Shown here: piece after piece, positions 24,859 to 34,100 of the stretch | How positions within the stretch are numbered: position 1 is the stretch's first letter | Layout: each line of letters starts with the position of its first letter | Assembly (NCBI GenBank): GCA_902776935.1 | Contig: CACYRS010000015.1 | Coordinates: 1 to 43,769, forward strand | Source: an uncultured Prevotellaceae bacterium | Lineage (GTDB): Bacteria > Bacteroidota > Bacteroidia > Bacteroidales > Bacteroidaceae | Direction of reading: 5' to 3' | DNA: 43,769 nt | The notes under the pieces: model-generated | The model's database searches: none | What the model saw: the letters and a program-made list of their open reading frames with translations, nothing else | What the model was told of the DNA's origin: nothing | Translations under genes and position numbers: made by a program

Positions 24859-25731
24859 TTATTTTATAAGACTCAGGAGATATTTCCCGTAGTCGTTCTT
24901 TGCCATCGGCTGTGCCACCTCATGGAGTTTCTCCTTAGTGATCCATCCGCGTTTGAATGCAATCTCCTCAAGACAAGCAACCTTCAGTCCCTGACGCTTC
25001 TCTATCACCTCGATGAATGTCGAGGCCTCGGAGAGAGAGTCGTGAGTACCTGTATCAAGCCATGCGAAACCGCGTTGAAGTGTCTGTACCTTCAGTCTCT
25101 GTTGTGCAAGGTATTCTTGGTTTACTGTTGTTATCTCCAGTTCTCCACGTGCTGATGGCTTTATGTTCTTGGCTATCTCTACTACACTGTTAGGATAGAA
25201 ATAGAGGCCAACCACAGCATAGTTCGACTTGGGGTTCTGGGGTTTCTCCTCGATGCTGAGACAGTTGCCATCGGCATCAAACTCTGCCACGCCATAGCGC
25301 TCGGGATCGTTAACATAGTATCCGAACACCGTTGCCAGACCGTCTTTCTCTGCGTTCTCCACGCTCTGTCGCAACAGTCCTGTGAATCCTGAGCCGTAGA
25401 AGATGTTATCTCCTAGTACCAGACAAACGCAGTCATCACCGATGAATTGCTCTCCTATAATGAAAGCCTGTGCCAGTCCGTCGGGCGATGGCTGTTCTGC
25501 ATATTCGAACTTCACGCCCAAGTCAGAGCCGTCGCCAAGCAGTCGTCTGAATCCTGGCAGGTCGTGGGGAGTCGAAATAATAAGTATCTCACGAATCCCT
25601 GCGAGCATGAGTGCCGAGATGGGGTAGTATATCATCGGCTTGTCGAAGATAGGTATCAGCTGCTTGCTGATTCCTTTTGTGATAGGGTAGAGGCGAGTGC
25701 CACTGCCGCCAGCTAAAACTATTCCTTTCAT
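24859..25731 (-). CDS. rfbA: Glucose-1-phosphate thymidylyltransferase
   Basis: A 290-residue protein of normal RmlA length. It starts [20 protein letters not shown] (nucleotide-binding loop with catalytic Arg), then [45 protein letters not shown], and GELEITTVN. It makes dTDP-glucose, the first step of dTDP-rhamnose synthesis. It lies 12 bases after rny and so is probably the last gene of the coiled-coil/zapA/rny operon, away from rfbD at 15469. It ends against the terminator shared with the kinase fusion. Confidence 0.95.
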   Translation of the reverse strand: MKGIVLAGGSGTRLYPITKGISKQLIPIFDKPMIYYPISALMLAGIREILIISTPHDLPGFRRLLGDGSDLGVKFEYAEQPSPDGLAQAFIIGEQFIGDDCVCLVLGDNIFYGSGFTGLLRQSVENAEKDGLATVFGYYVNDPERYGVAEFDADGNCLSIEEKPQNPKSNYAVVGLYFYPNSVVEIAKNIKPSARGELEITTVNQEYLAQQRLKVQTLQRGFAWLDTGTHDSLSEASTFIEVIEKRQGLKVACLEEIAFKRGWITKEKLHEVAQPMAKNDYGKYLLSLIK

Positions 25732-25743
25732 TTTCTTGAAGAT

Positions 25744-27285
25744 TTATTTTGCGTAAGCTACGCTACGGGTCTCACGGATAACGGTAATCTTAACCTGTCC
25801 GGGATAAGTCATCTCGTTCTGGATCTTTGTTGCAATCTCACCGCTCAGTGCCTCTGTCTCGGCATCGCTCATCTTGTCGGCACCAACGATGACACGCAAC
25901 TCACGACCAGCCTGGATGGCATAGGTCTTGGTAACACCGGGATAAGACATTGCGATAGCCTCAAGGTCGTTAAGACGTTTGATATAAGCCTCTACAATCT
26001 CACGGCGTGCACCAGGACGTGCTCCTGAGATAGCGTCACACACCTGAACGATAGGCGCCAGCAGTGTCTGCATCTCCATCTCGTCGTGGTGGGCTCCGAT
26101 TGCATTGCAGATATCAGGTTTTTCCTTGAACATCTCGGCAATCTTTGCTCCATAGAGTGCGTGAGGCATCTCACTCTCCTCATCGGGCACCTTACCGATA
26201 TCGTGTAACAATCCTGCACGCTTCGCTTTCTTCGGGTTGAGACCCAGCTCTGCTGCCATTACAGAACACAGATTGGCAGTCTCACGTGCATGCTGCAAGA
26301 GGTTCTGGCCATAGCTTGAGCGGTACTTCATCTTACCGATGATACGGATAAGCTCTGGGTGCAGACCATGTATACCGAGGTCGATGGCTGTACGCTTACC
26401 AGTCTCGATTATCTCGTTGTCAAGCTGTTTCTTTACCTTTGCAACGACCTCCTCGATACGTGCTGGGTGAATACGTCCGTCGCTGACAAGCTGATGGAGA
26501 GCCAGGCGGCATACCTCTCGACGAACAGGATCGAAACCACTGATAACAATAGCCTCAGGGGTATCGTCGACCACGATCTCAACACCTGCAGCAGCCTCGA
26601 GAGCGCGAATGTTACGACCCTCACGACCGATGATACGGCCTTTTACCTCATCATTCTCGATATGGAACACGCTTACTGAGTTCTCCACTGCAGTCTCGGT
26701 AGCCACACGCTGGATTGTTTGGATGACAATCTTCTTTGCCTGTTGGTCGGCATTGAGCTTTGCCTCGTCCATAATCTCATTGATGTAACTGGCAGCGGCG
26801 GTCTTTGCCTCGTCCTTCATCGACTCGATAAGACGAGCCTTGGCATCCTCAGCACTCAGACCTGACACCTCTTCAAGCTTCTCACGCTCCTTAAGCTGCA
26901 TCTTCTCGAGTTCCTCTGCCTTAATAGAGAGAAGTTTCTTCTCATTATCAATGCGCTGCTGCTGGTTGTCGAGCTCGTTCTTACGACGTCCGAGTTCCTC
27001 ATGACGCTGGTTGAGGGTCATCTCACGTTGCTTCAGCTTGTTCTCGTTCTGCTGGAACTGCTGGTTGCGCTGCTGAGCCTCCTTCTCGAGTTCCGATTTC
27101 TTGTTAAGGAACTTCTCCTTAACTTCCAGCAGTTTCTTTTCCTTGATGACATCAGCCTCTTTAGTGGCTGTTTCAATCATCTCTCTGTATTTGCCCTTGA
27201 GGACGTATCTGAAAATAAGGTATCCGCCGACACCACCCAATGCGAGAGCGCCTGCGGCAATAATTAATACGAAAATTAGATCCAT
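25744..27285 (-). CDS. rny: Ribonuclease Y
   Basis: A 513-residue protein. It has an N-terminal membrane anchor ([20 protein letters not shown]), a long charged coiled coil (~30-190, rich in E, K and Q), a KH domain around 205-275 ([20 protein letters not shown]) and an HD domain around 330-430 ([13 protein letters not shown]). RNase Y is a membrane-bound endoribonuclease that starts decay of many mRNAs. It lies 33 bases after zapA and 12 bases before rfbA. Confidence 0.96.
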   Translation of the reverse strand: MDLIFVLIIAAGALALGGVGGYLIFRYVLKGKYREMIETATKEADVIKEKKLLEVKEKFLNKKSELEKEAQQRNQQFQQNENKLKQREMTLNQRHEELGRRKNELDNQQQRIDNEKKLLSIKAEELEKMQLKEREKLEEVSGLSAEDAKARLIESMKDEAKTAAASYINEIMDEAKLNADQQAKKIVIQTIQRVATETAVENSVSVFHIENDEVKGRIIGREGRNIRALEAAAGVEIVVDDTPEAIVISGFDPVRREVCRLALHQLVSDGRIHPARIEEVVAKVKKQLDNEIIETGKRTAIDLGIHGLHPELIRIIGKMKYRSSYGQNLLQHARETANLCSVMAAELGLNPKKAKRAGLLHDIGKVPDEESEMPHALYGAKIAEMFKEKPDICNAIGAHHDEMEMQTLLAPIVQVCDAISGARPGARREIVEAYIKRLNDLEAIAMSYPGVTKTYAIQAGRELRVIVGADKMSDAETEALSGEIATKIQNEMTYPGQVKITVIRETRSVAYAK

Positions 27286-27318
27286 AAATAATATATATAT
27301 GTAGTTAAATAATATTCT

Positions 27319-27618
27319 CTATTTAAGAGCTTCCTCAATGTCGGAAGTCAACTTCTGGAGAATATCATTATATGGGCCGGTGTCGTTTCTGCGCTTTGCT
27401 TTCTGGTATAGCAGGGCAATGTCTATAAGGGTCATGAGCGAGATGGTATGCTCGGTCTTTCTGCCCTTATATGCCTGCGCATAAGCGTTATAGCGGTCGG
27501 TGATGAGCTTGGCGGCAAGGCGGTAGAACTCTTCGTCCTCCCTCTTCACCGTCACTTCTATCTCCTCATCGTAGACGTGCAGTCGGATATGTAGTTTCTC
27601 TTTGTTTACTTCTGGCAT
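27319..27618 (-). CDS. zapA: Cell division protein ZapA
   Basis: A 99-residue protein. KLHIRLHVYDEEIEVTVKRE and DEEFYRLAAKLITDRYNAYA resemble ZapA, which has a small N-terminal beta part and a long C-terminal helix that dimerises. ZapA cross-links FtsZ filaments at the division ring. It lies 11 bases after the coiled-coil gene and 33 before rny, an arrangement I recall as common in Bacteroidales. The identification rests on fold pattern and neighbours more than on strong motifs. Confidence 0.82.
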   Translation of the reverse strand: MPEVNKEKLHIRLHVYDEEIEVTVKREDEEFYRLAAKLITDRYNAYAQAYKGRKTEHTISLMTLIDIALLYQKAKRRNDTGPYNDILQKLTSDIEEALK

Positions 27619-27629
27619 CTTGTCTTCTC

Positions 27630-27932
27630 TTATTGTTCCTGTTCGTCACTCAAGATGGCAATGCACTTGTTGATGTCCCTTACCAGCTGCCCGATGCGAG
27701 TCTTCGCACCTTCGATATCACCGTCGGTAATCTCAATCATCCGGGCTAGTTTCAGGGCTTTATAATCGTTGTCCGCCTGAGCAAGCTGTGCACGGAGATC
27801 ACTGATGTCCTGTTCGTTCTTCTCCACCTTCTTCAGGAGGTCTGCGTTTTCCTGCTTCAATTGCTTGAAGCGCTCAAGCAGATCCCTCACACGGGTCTGA
27901 AAAACAGCAATCATTTGCTCATTTGAACTCAT
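27630..27932 (-). CDS. Small coiled-coil protein upstream of zapA, possible ZapA partner
   Basis: A 100-residue protein starting MSSNEQMIAVFQTRVRDLLE. Residues ~10-70 form a nearly continuous heptad coiled coil (RFKQLKQENADLLKKVEKNE, then QDISDLRAQLAQADNDYKAL). A short C-terminal helix pair (ARMIEITDGDIEGAKTRIGQ) follows. It has no signal or membrane segment. I chose ATG 27932 because the longer frame (to 28007) runs through the promoter box and AT-rich leader. By size, coiled coil and position next to zapA it could be a functional counterpart of ZapB; that is inference. Confidence 0.78.
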   Translation of the reverse strand: MSSNEQMIAVFQTRVRDLLERFKQLKQENADLLKKVEKNEQDISDLRAQLAQADNDYKALKLARMIEITDGDIEGAKTRIGQLVRDINKCIAILSDEQEQ

Positions 27933-27946
27933 AAATTCTTGTTTTT

Positions 27947-27962
27947 GTCTACAAAGGTAGAC
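27947..27962 (-). promoter_or_regulatory. -7 box inside a small inverted repeat, promoter of the zapA-rny operon
   Basis: The minus strand carries TACCTTTGT (27951-27959), 19 bases before the ATG at 27932. It sits inside a 6-base inverted repeat, GTCTAC-AAAG-GTAGAC, so a regulator could cover the promoter, or the symmetry may be chance. Confidence 0.45.
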
Positions 27963-28000
27963 ATTTTTATTTATAAAAAAGGAATAGGGAAATAAGAGAT

Positions 28001-28039
28001 AAACCACGATTAACAGGTTTTAACCTTTAACCGTGGTTT
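28001..28039 (-). terminator. Terminator of the FMN-binding/unknown-protein pair
   Basis: A 13-base stem (28001-28013 with 28027-28039). The single mismatch is a G-U pair in the leftward transcript. The loop can form a small inner hairpin. It lies 16 bases after the stop at 28055. The T tract is weak (TTTATCTCTTATTT). Confidence 0.6.
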
Positions 28040-28054
28040 TTTCTTAATTCTTAA

Positions 28055-28681
28055 CTATTTTGTATCGTTGTCTGCTGGCTTCGGTTCCTTTTTGGCAAGC
28101 ATCACAACTTTATACACGAAGTTAGTGATCCATTTCTGTGAGAACCCCAGGCGCTGACTGTACTGACGTACTGCGATGACCGACTTCATCACTGCAGGAT
28201 CGCTGAAGTCATTCTTGTTGAAGATGTCATTAACGGTCTTCTCGGTCATCGAGTAAAGAGCCTTCTTAAGGAATCCGGGCAGACGAAGCTTAAACTTCAT
28301 CAGGTTTCCGGTAAGCATCATCATCTCCTGTGTGAATCCCTGAAACTGCAGGAGATAGGTCTGGGCATCCTGTATCTTCTTACAACGCTTACGCAGGCTG
28401 GTATCGATCTCCTTGAAGAAATCATCATCCATGCCGTACATTGACTTAAGCATGTTCTTACACCTGCTCCGCTCGCCAACTCCAAGCTTGTTGTTTACCG
28501 TAGGCACCTTCAATGTCGATTTAAACACGCGTAAGTCAGGCAGTGCTGCGAGGTTTGAGATACCCAGATCGGCAGCCATTGCAGCCTGGAAATACACACG
28601 TATGAGAGTCATGAAATCCTCCATACCGCCTACTTTATGTTCTCCTTCTTTCTTTCCGAAAAGTTTATTCCAAAATCTCAT
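28055..28681 (-). CDS. Uncharacterised Bacteroidales protein
   Basis: A 208-residue protein starting MRFWNKLFGKKEGEHKVGGM. It is basic, helix-rich and has no signal peptide or strong membrane segment; the FWNKLFGKK start could be a peripheral membrane helix. The middle holds KNMLKSMYGMDDDFFKEIDT and a Lys/Arg-rich stretch (RKRCKKIQDAQ). I recognise no domain. It follows the FMN-binding protein gene after 10 bases, shares its promoter and has its own terminator, so the two are probably one functional pair. Function unknown. Confidence 0.75.
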   Translation of the reverse strand: MRFWNKLFGKKEGEHKVGGMEDFMTLIRVYFQAAMAADLGISNLAALPDLRVFKSTLKVPTVNNKLGVGERSRCKNMLKSMYGMDDDFFKEIDTSLRKRCKKIQDAQTYLLQFQGFTQEMMMLTGNLMKFKLRLPGFLKKALYSMTEKTVNDIFNKNDFSDPAVMKSVIAVRQYSQRLGFSQKWITNFVYKVVMLAKKEPKPADNDTK

Positions 28682-28691
28682 AATAACTGTA

Positions 28692-29096
28692 TTATTTGTT
28701 GTTCTGGTAGTATTCCAGTCCTATCTGAACATTCTTTATTGCAGCCTCTGATGTGAAGGTGGCTCCAGTAACTACGTCGACCTGTCTTTTCTGTGCATCC
28801 TTCACCTTAAGCCCGTTCCATGCTTCCATGAGGGCTTTCTTCACCTTGGCCATATATTTCGGAGTTTCCTGGTTCTTCAGAAACTCTATCTTCTCTACCT
28901 TATTCTTCTTGATGAAGATCTTCATGGGCACAGCACCGTTATATCCTTCGATGTCCTTACCTATCTTGGTGGTGTTTACTACATACCCTCCGTCTTCCTT
29001 CTTCATCACTCCTTCGTCGGCAGCTTTCATCGTGAAACTCTGTAGAGTCAGAGCCGTCACTATGGTTATTCCCGCAAAAAATATTTTCTTGTTCAT
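28692..29096 (-). CDS. Exported FMN-binding domain protein
   Basis: A 134-residue protein with an N-terminal signal segment (KIFFAGITIVTALTLQSF). The rest is one FMN_bind domain: a beta-rich middle (AVPMKIFIKKNKVEKIEFLK), then VDVVTGATFTSEAAIKN near the C-terminus. T110-G-A-T-F-T115 matches the [S/T]GA[S/T]x[S/T] sequence to which ApbE attaches FMN covalently, with Thr115 the likely site. Such small flavoproteins carry electrons outside the cytoplasm, as in RnfG, NqrC and related systems. No ApbE or redox partner is nearby in this window, so the electron donor and acceptor are unknown. Confidence 0.85.
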   Translation of the reverse strand: MNKKIFFAGITIVTALTLQSFTMKAADEGVMKKEDGGYVVNTTKIGKDIEGYNGAVPMKIFIKKNKVEKIEFLKNQETPKYMAKVKKALMEAWNGLKVKDAQKRQVDVVTGATFTSEAAIKNVQIGLEYYQNNK

Positions 29097-29118
29097 ATTA
29101 AAATTTCATTTTCGGCTT

Positions 29119-29127
29119 GCAAAGGTA
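29119..29127 (-). promoter_or_regulatory. -7 promoter box for the FMN-binding protein gene
   Basis: The minus strand reads TACCTTTGC, 23 bases before the ATG at 29096. No clear -33 element. Confidence 0.5.
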
Positions 29128-29222
29128 CTAAGAATTTTTCTGTTACGGTTGATAAATATCAAAAATTAACACTGTTTGCGAGCACAACCGTGGTTTTTAT
29201 TATGTTATGCAAGAAAAGTAAC

Positions 29223-29231
29223 TACCTTTGC
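29223..29231 (+). promoter_or_regulatory. Orphan rightward -7 promoter box
   Basis: TACCTTTGC on the plus strand with no intact rightward gene after it: only a 130-base stretch to the terminator at 29331. See the barrel remnant. It could drive a small RNA. Confidence 0.45.
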
Positions 29232-29254
29232 ACCCGAAAAAATGGAATTTATAG

Positions 29255-29368
29255 TATTCCTGTGGTCTTTCTTATGAAATCAGTGACTTCGTTATCGATG
29301 CACGTTATAACCTCGGTGTAACAAAAAAAGAAGATGCGCTCCTCCAGTCGAGGGGCGCATTTTCTTGA
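29255..29368 (+). pseudogene. Possible remnant of an outer-membrane beta-barrel gene, or a small RNA gene
   Basis: Between the orphan promoter and the terminator, one open frame reads YSCGLSYEISDFVIDARYNL followed by GVTK. The pattern SYEISDFVIDARYNLG is typical of the strands near the C-terminus of Bacteroidota porin-family barrels (PF13568-like). There is no upstream coding part: the frame is blocked by a TAG at 29252-29254. The picture is a gene whose middle was deleted, leaving promoter, a short coding scrap and a terminator. The same stretch would also make a transcript of about 125 bases. Confidence 0.4.
29331..29363. terminator. Terminator of the lactate permease gene, probably bidirectional
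   Basis: An 11-base stem with one G-U-type mismatch (29334-29344 with 29350-29360, loop CAGTC). On the minus strand it is followed by CTTCTTTTTTTG, a good T tract, 20 bases after the permease stop at 29383. On the plus strand TTTTCTT follows, so it could also end the orphan transcript. Confidence 0.75.
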
Positions 29369-29382
29369 TGGGATGTATCGGA

Positions 29383-30987
29383 TCAGATTATATGCAGTCC
29401 GAGGAATACCATCAGTCCGTTCATCAGTATCCAGAAGATGGCGAACGGCATGGTCTTACGCATGATGTCTCCATCCTGACCCTCCATGTCGCAAGCAGCA
29501 GTAGCGATGGCGATGGACTGTGGAGAAAGCAGTTTTCCACCCTCAGAACCGGCACAGTTGGCTGCTGCTAGCCAGTTGGTCTCACTACCGCTGACACCAA
29601 AGAATGTACCCTGATTAACCAGTCCCAAATCGCTTGCGGCTGTAGCCTGAAGCTTACCGAAGAGGATGTTGGCATTGGTAGCACTACCGGTTACAAATGT
29701 TCCGATAGAACCAATCAACGGAGCGAAGAATGGGAAGGCTGCTCCTGTAAGAAGTACAAGACCCTTTGCGATATCGTTGGTCATTCCTGTATTATTCATC
29801 AACATCGCCATAGCAACAAGGCAGCAGATGGTTACTACCGTCTTCTGAAGGTTGACGGTGGTCTTTGCCAATAGTTTCATCAGACTGCCAAAGCTCATGC
29901 CCTGAATGAGGCCTCCGATAATGGCACCAAGGAAGATCATCAGGCCTGCATTTGACAACCAGCCGAACTTAAAGGTGTTGCCGATAACCGGCAGTTCGAA
30001 CTTCGTGACGAGAGTGCTGTTGAGAAGTTCGTTGATTGGAGGAATGATCTTACTGCTAATCAGGATAAAGAAGATAATTAGGCCATATACACTCCATGCC
30101 TTAAGAGTCTTGGCAAGACCGAAGTTCTTCTTCTCTATCTTCACCTCGTCGGCAGGATTCTCATCACGGATAAAGAGTTTGTTGTAAATCAACATGGCGA
30201 TGATAGCTGCAACAGAACCGAGTATAGCTGGAGTCTCAGGACCAATGAAGTGAGCACAGCAGAACTGTACTACGATGGAAAATGCACCTACGAATAAGGC
30301 GATGGTGAGGTTCTTTAAGATCTTCGTGCGATCGGTCATCATAAGGATGAGGAACGGAGTGATGAAGAACATCAGCGAGAGCTGTAATATAATAAAGGTA
30401 GCCACCTCGCAGAGCTCCTCAGGAGTAGCCACACCACTGGCGGCAACCTGATTGGCTAGGGTAGTGGCAGGCAGACCTACAGCTCCAAAGCCTACGGCAA
30501 CGGTATTGGCAACAAGACAGATAACGGCAGAGAACATCGGCTTGAAGCCCAGTCCGATAAGAATGGCTGCCGGGATAGCAACGGCTGTACCGAAACCTGC
30601 CATTCCCTCGAGCACTCCACCGAGACCCCATGTAAGCAGTAATACCAACAGACCCTTGTCGGAGGTCATCTGGATAAACTGGGTCTTGATGGTCTCTATC
30701 TCCTTCGTCTCACAGAGGATATTGTAGCTGAAGATAGCGCAGATGATAATGAGGATAATCGGGAAACAGGCCTTAAGGAATCCCTCGATGACAGACCAGA
30801 GCGTAATGCCAAAGATGCTTTCGTCAGCATACTTCTCTGGCACAATCCCCATGGCTGGGGCTGCGAACAGTGCTAAGACGATAGTGACGATGAGTGTAAT
30901 AATAGCACTCTTGTAACCGGAAACTTTGAAGCCCATCATCAAAACAATGAGCAACAGAATAGGAATGACAGATACTAATGCTGACAT
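29383..30987 (-). CDS. L-lactate permease family transporter
   Basis: A 534-residue protein with about twelve or more membrane segments. The LctP family blocks are present: GLGGVLEGMAGFGTAVAIPA, GLGFKPMFSAVICLVANTVA, and VTGSATNANILFGKLQATAA near the C-terminus, followed by GLVNQGTFFGVSGSETNW. The family imports lactate, and sometimes glycolate, with protons. It is divergent from the FAD/Fe-S D-lactate-dehydrogenase-like gene at 31195, which supports lactate as the substrate. Length is normal. Confidence 0.92.
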   Translation of the reverse strand: MSALVSVIPILLLIVLMMGFKVSGYKSAIITLIVTIVLALFAAPAMGIVPEKYADESIFGITLWSVIEGFLKACFPIILIIICAIFSYNILCETKEIETIKTQFIQMTSDKGLLVLLLTWGLGGVLEGMAGFGTAVAIPAAILIGLGFKPMFSAVICLVANTVAVGFGAVGLPATTLANQVAASGVATPEELCEVATFIILQLSLMFFITPFLILMMTDRTKILKNLTIALFVGAFSIVVQFCCAHFIGPETPAILGSVAAIIAMLIYNKLFIRDENPADEVKIEKKNFGLAKTLKAWSVYGLIIFFILISSKIIPPINELLNSTLVTKFELPVIGNTFKFGWLSNAGLMIFLGAIIGGLIQGMSFGSLMKLLAKTTVNLQKTVVTICCLVAMAMLMNNTGMTNDIAKGLVLLTGAAFPFFAPLIGSIGTFVTGSATNANILFGKLQATAASDLGLVNQGTFFGVSGSETNWLAAANCAGSEGGKLLSPQSIAIATAACDMEGQDGDIMRKTMPFAIFWILMNGLMVFLGLHII

Positions 30988-31050
30988 AGGTTTTTTGATT
31001 TGTTACGTTATTATTATAAAGTTTTAGTTTTGCTATTACTTGTTATGGCG

Positions 31051-31059
31051 ACAAATTTA
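31051..31059 (-). promoter_or_regulatory. -7 promoter box for the lactate permease gene
   Basis: The minus strand reads TAAATTTGT, 64 bases before the ATG at 30987. No clear -33 element. Confidence 0.4.
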
Positions 31060-31156
31060 CAAACTTTCTGTCACAATCCAATGTTATTTTAGTAAAAAAA
31101 ACAAAAAACAAGAAAAATAATCTCCCTTCTATATTCTCAATTCTCTTTTTTTTGTT

Positions 31157-31165
31157 TATCTTTGC
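31157..31165 (+). promoter_or_regulatory. -7 promoter box for the D-lactate-dehydrogenase-like gene
   Basis: TATCTTTGC, 30 bases before the ATG at 31195. A five-codon frame (ATG GCC CTA TGC TAA at 31187-31201) overlaps the chosen start in another frame. Confidence 0.55.
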
Positions 31166-31194
31166 CACATAAATAACTAAAACATTATGGCCCT

Positions 31195-34100
31195 ATGCTA
31201 AACGATTTCTTATCCCACATCAAGCAGTTCATTCCTGCAGAACGTATTTACACCGATGAGCTCCGTACCTTAGGTTGGGGTACGGACGCCAGTTTCTACC
31301 GTCAGATACCGAAAGTTGTCATCCGAAGTGATGGCGAGGCGGAGATATCCAAGATAGTAAGAGCGTGTAAGAAATATAACATGCCATTTACATTCCGTGC
31401 TGCCGGAACATCATTGAGTGGCCAGAGCTGTACTGATTCCGTGCTCATCGTGGCTGGTAAGCACTGGGAGAAATACGAACTCTCACCAGATGCGGAAACG
31501 ATTCGTCTGCAGCCTGGAATCATAGGGGCAAGGGTTAATCAGATACTTAAGCCGTATGACAGGGTGTTCCCACCAGACCCGGCATCTATAGGAAGTGCGA
31601 TGGTTGGAGGTATCGTTATAAACAATGCCTCGGGAATGAACTGTGGTGTTCATGCCAATAGCGACAGGATGATGGTATCGGCACGTATCATTCTTACCGA
31701 CGGCAGTATCCTTGATACAGGAAACGAGGCAAGCAAGGAGGCTTTCCGCAAACGTAATCCGGAGTTTATCAGGAAGATTGAGGCTCTAAGAGACAAGGTA
31801 CGAGCAGACAAGGATCTGGCAGAGCGTATCGCCAAGAAGTACTCAATAAAGAACGTGACTGGTCTGAACCTCAGACCGCTCATTGCATACGATGACCCGT
31901 TCGACATCATTGCTCACTCTATGGTAGGTTCAGAGGGTACGTTGGCATTCCTTTCTGAGGTGACAATGAAAACCCTCCACGACTATAAGTATAAGGCTTC
32001 TGCAATGGTGTATTTCCTCACGATGAAGGAGAGTTGTGAAGCTGTTGTGGCAATGAAAAAACTGAAGGCCGGTGATGACGACCTGACGATGAGCGCTGAA
32101 AACCTTATGGTGAAGAGTGCCGAGATGCTCGACTATATGTCGCTGAACTCCGTTGACGACCCTGTGTTCCTGCAATATAAGAAAGATGTGGATGCAGGTA
32201 AGATAGAGGGCGTGAAGCCTGGCGACTACCATAATCTCACGGCAATTCTTACTGAGACTAAGGGCATCACCCACGAGCAGCTGTTGGAGAAGATAGCCAA
32301 GATCAAGGAGTGCTTAGGACAGTTCCGTCTGTATATTCCTGCGGAGTTTACAGAGGATCCTGCAGTATATGGCAAGTATTGGGCTATACGAAGTGGTATT
32401 TTCCCAAGTGTGGGAGGAACAAGACCAATCGGCACTTCGTGTCTTATCGAGGATGTGGCATTCCCAATAGAGTCGTTGCCTGAGGCTACGGTGAAACTGC
32501 AGAAGATGATTGCTGAACACGGTTATTCCGATGCTTGTATCTATGGACATGCATTTGAGGGTAACTATCACTTTATCCTGAACCAGAGCTTTGCAGACCA
32601 GCATGAGGTGGCACGTTATGCAGAGATGATGCGTGATGTGGCAAAGCTTGTGGTTGAAGGATACGACGGTTCACTGAAGGCAGAGCATGGTACGGGAAGG
32701 AATATGGCACCGTTTGTAAAGTACGAATGGGGTGACAAGGCCTATGAGGCAATGAAGGAACTGAAATCAATCTTTGATCCTGACGGATTGTTGAATCAGG
32801 GGGTAATCTTCAACGATGACCCAGACTGTTTCATAAAGTGCCTGAAACCTCTGCCTGTGCTCGACTATGACTTCGCAAGTGTTCCCGATGGCGGAAAGTA
32901 TCTCATGGATCCTGAGCTCTCTACCGCCAAGGAGACAATAGAACAGGTGAAACGTGCAAATAAGTGTATCGAGTGCGGATTCTGTGAGGTCAACTGTATG
33001 TCGTGTGGACTGACAATGTCGAGCCGAATGCGTATTGCAGTACAGAGAGAGATACGTGACCTTGAGGTTACGGGAAGAGATCCGCAACGGGCGGAGATAC
33101 TGCGCAGACAGTATAAATACTATGGTGATCAGACATGTGCCACTGATGGTCTGTGCTCTACCTCCTGTCCAATGAAAATCAATACAGGCGAGTTGACGCA
33201 TATTATCCGTCAGATGGATATGAATAAGTCGAAGCTGGGCTATAAGGTAGGAGAGTTTGCTGCCAATCACATGGCTGGGATAAAGTCAGGCCTGAGAGTG
33301 GTGCTCGATGTGGCTCATCTTGCACATGTGACACTCGGTCCTACGCTGATGACACATGTATGTCGTTCGATGAACAAGATGGGACTGCCTCTATGGACTA
33401 CTGCTATGCCGAAGAAGAAACGTCAGCCTAAGCCCTCCGATCTTACACAGTTTATCATCGAGAAGTCAATCCCTCAGAAAGAGGGTCATCATTATCCATT
33501 AAAGGTTGTCTATTTCCCCAGCTGTATCAACCAGACAATGGGTCTCGCCAAGGAGGCACCTGTAAAACACGCCCTTGTGGATGAGGTTATCCAACTGATG
33601 GCTAAGGCTGGCTATGAGGTGATCTTCCCCGAGGGAATGGATAGGATGTGCTGCGGACAGATATGGGAATCGAAGGGTATGCTCGATATTGCAGACCGTA
33701 AGAGTGCCGAACTTGAGGCTGCTCTTTGGAAGGCGTCGGAGGAAGGAAAATATCCTGTGCTCTGCGCTCAGAGTCCATGTCTGCACCGTATGCGTAAGGT
33801 AATGAAGAAGATGAAACTCTATGAGCCTGCGGAGTTTATAATGACTTATCTTGTAGATCGTCTTGACTTCCATCCTACAGATAAACGTATTGCACTCCAT
33901 CTTACCTGTTCCACACGTCAGATGGGTGTTGACAAGGATATGATCGCATTGGCGAAACTATGTTCGAAAAATGTGTTTATCCCAGAAGGTGTGGGCTGTT
34001 GCGGTTTCGCTGGTGATAGGGGATTCACCTTCCCGGAGCTGAACAAATATGGCCTAAGGAAGCTGCGCCCGCAGATTGAAGCAAACAAGATTGAGGTAGG

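Noticed and set aside
24859-25731. Possible UTP-glucose-1-phosphate uridylyltransferase instead of rfbA
   Set aside because: The start [20 protein letters not shown] and the 290-residue length are characteristic of RmlA/RfbA rather than GalU.
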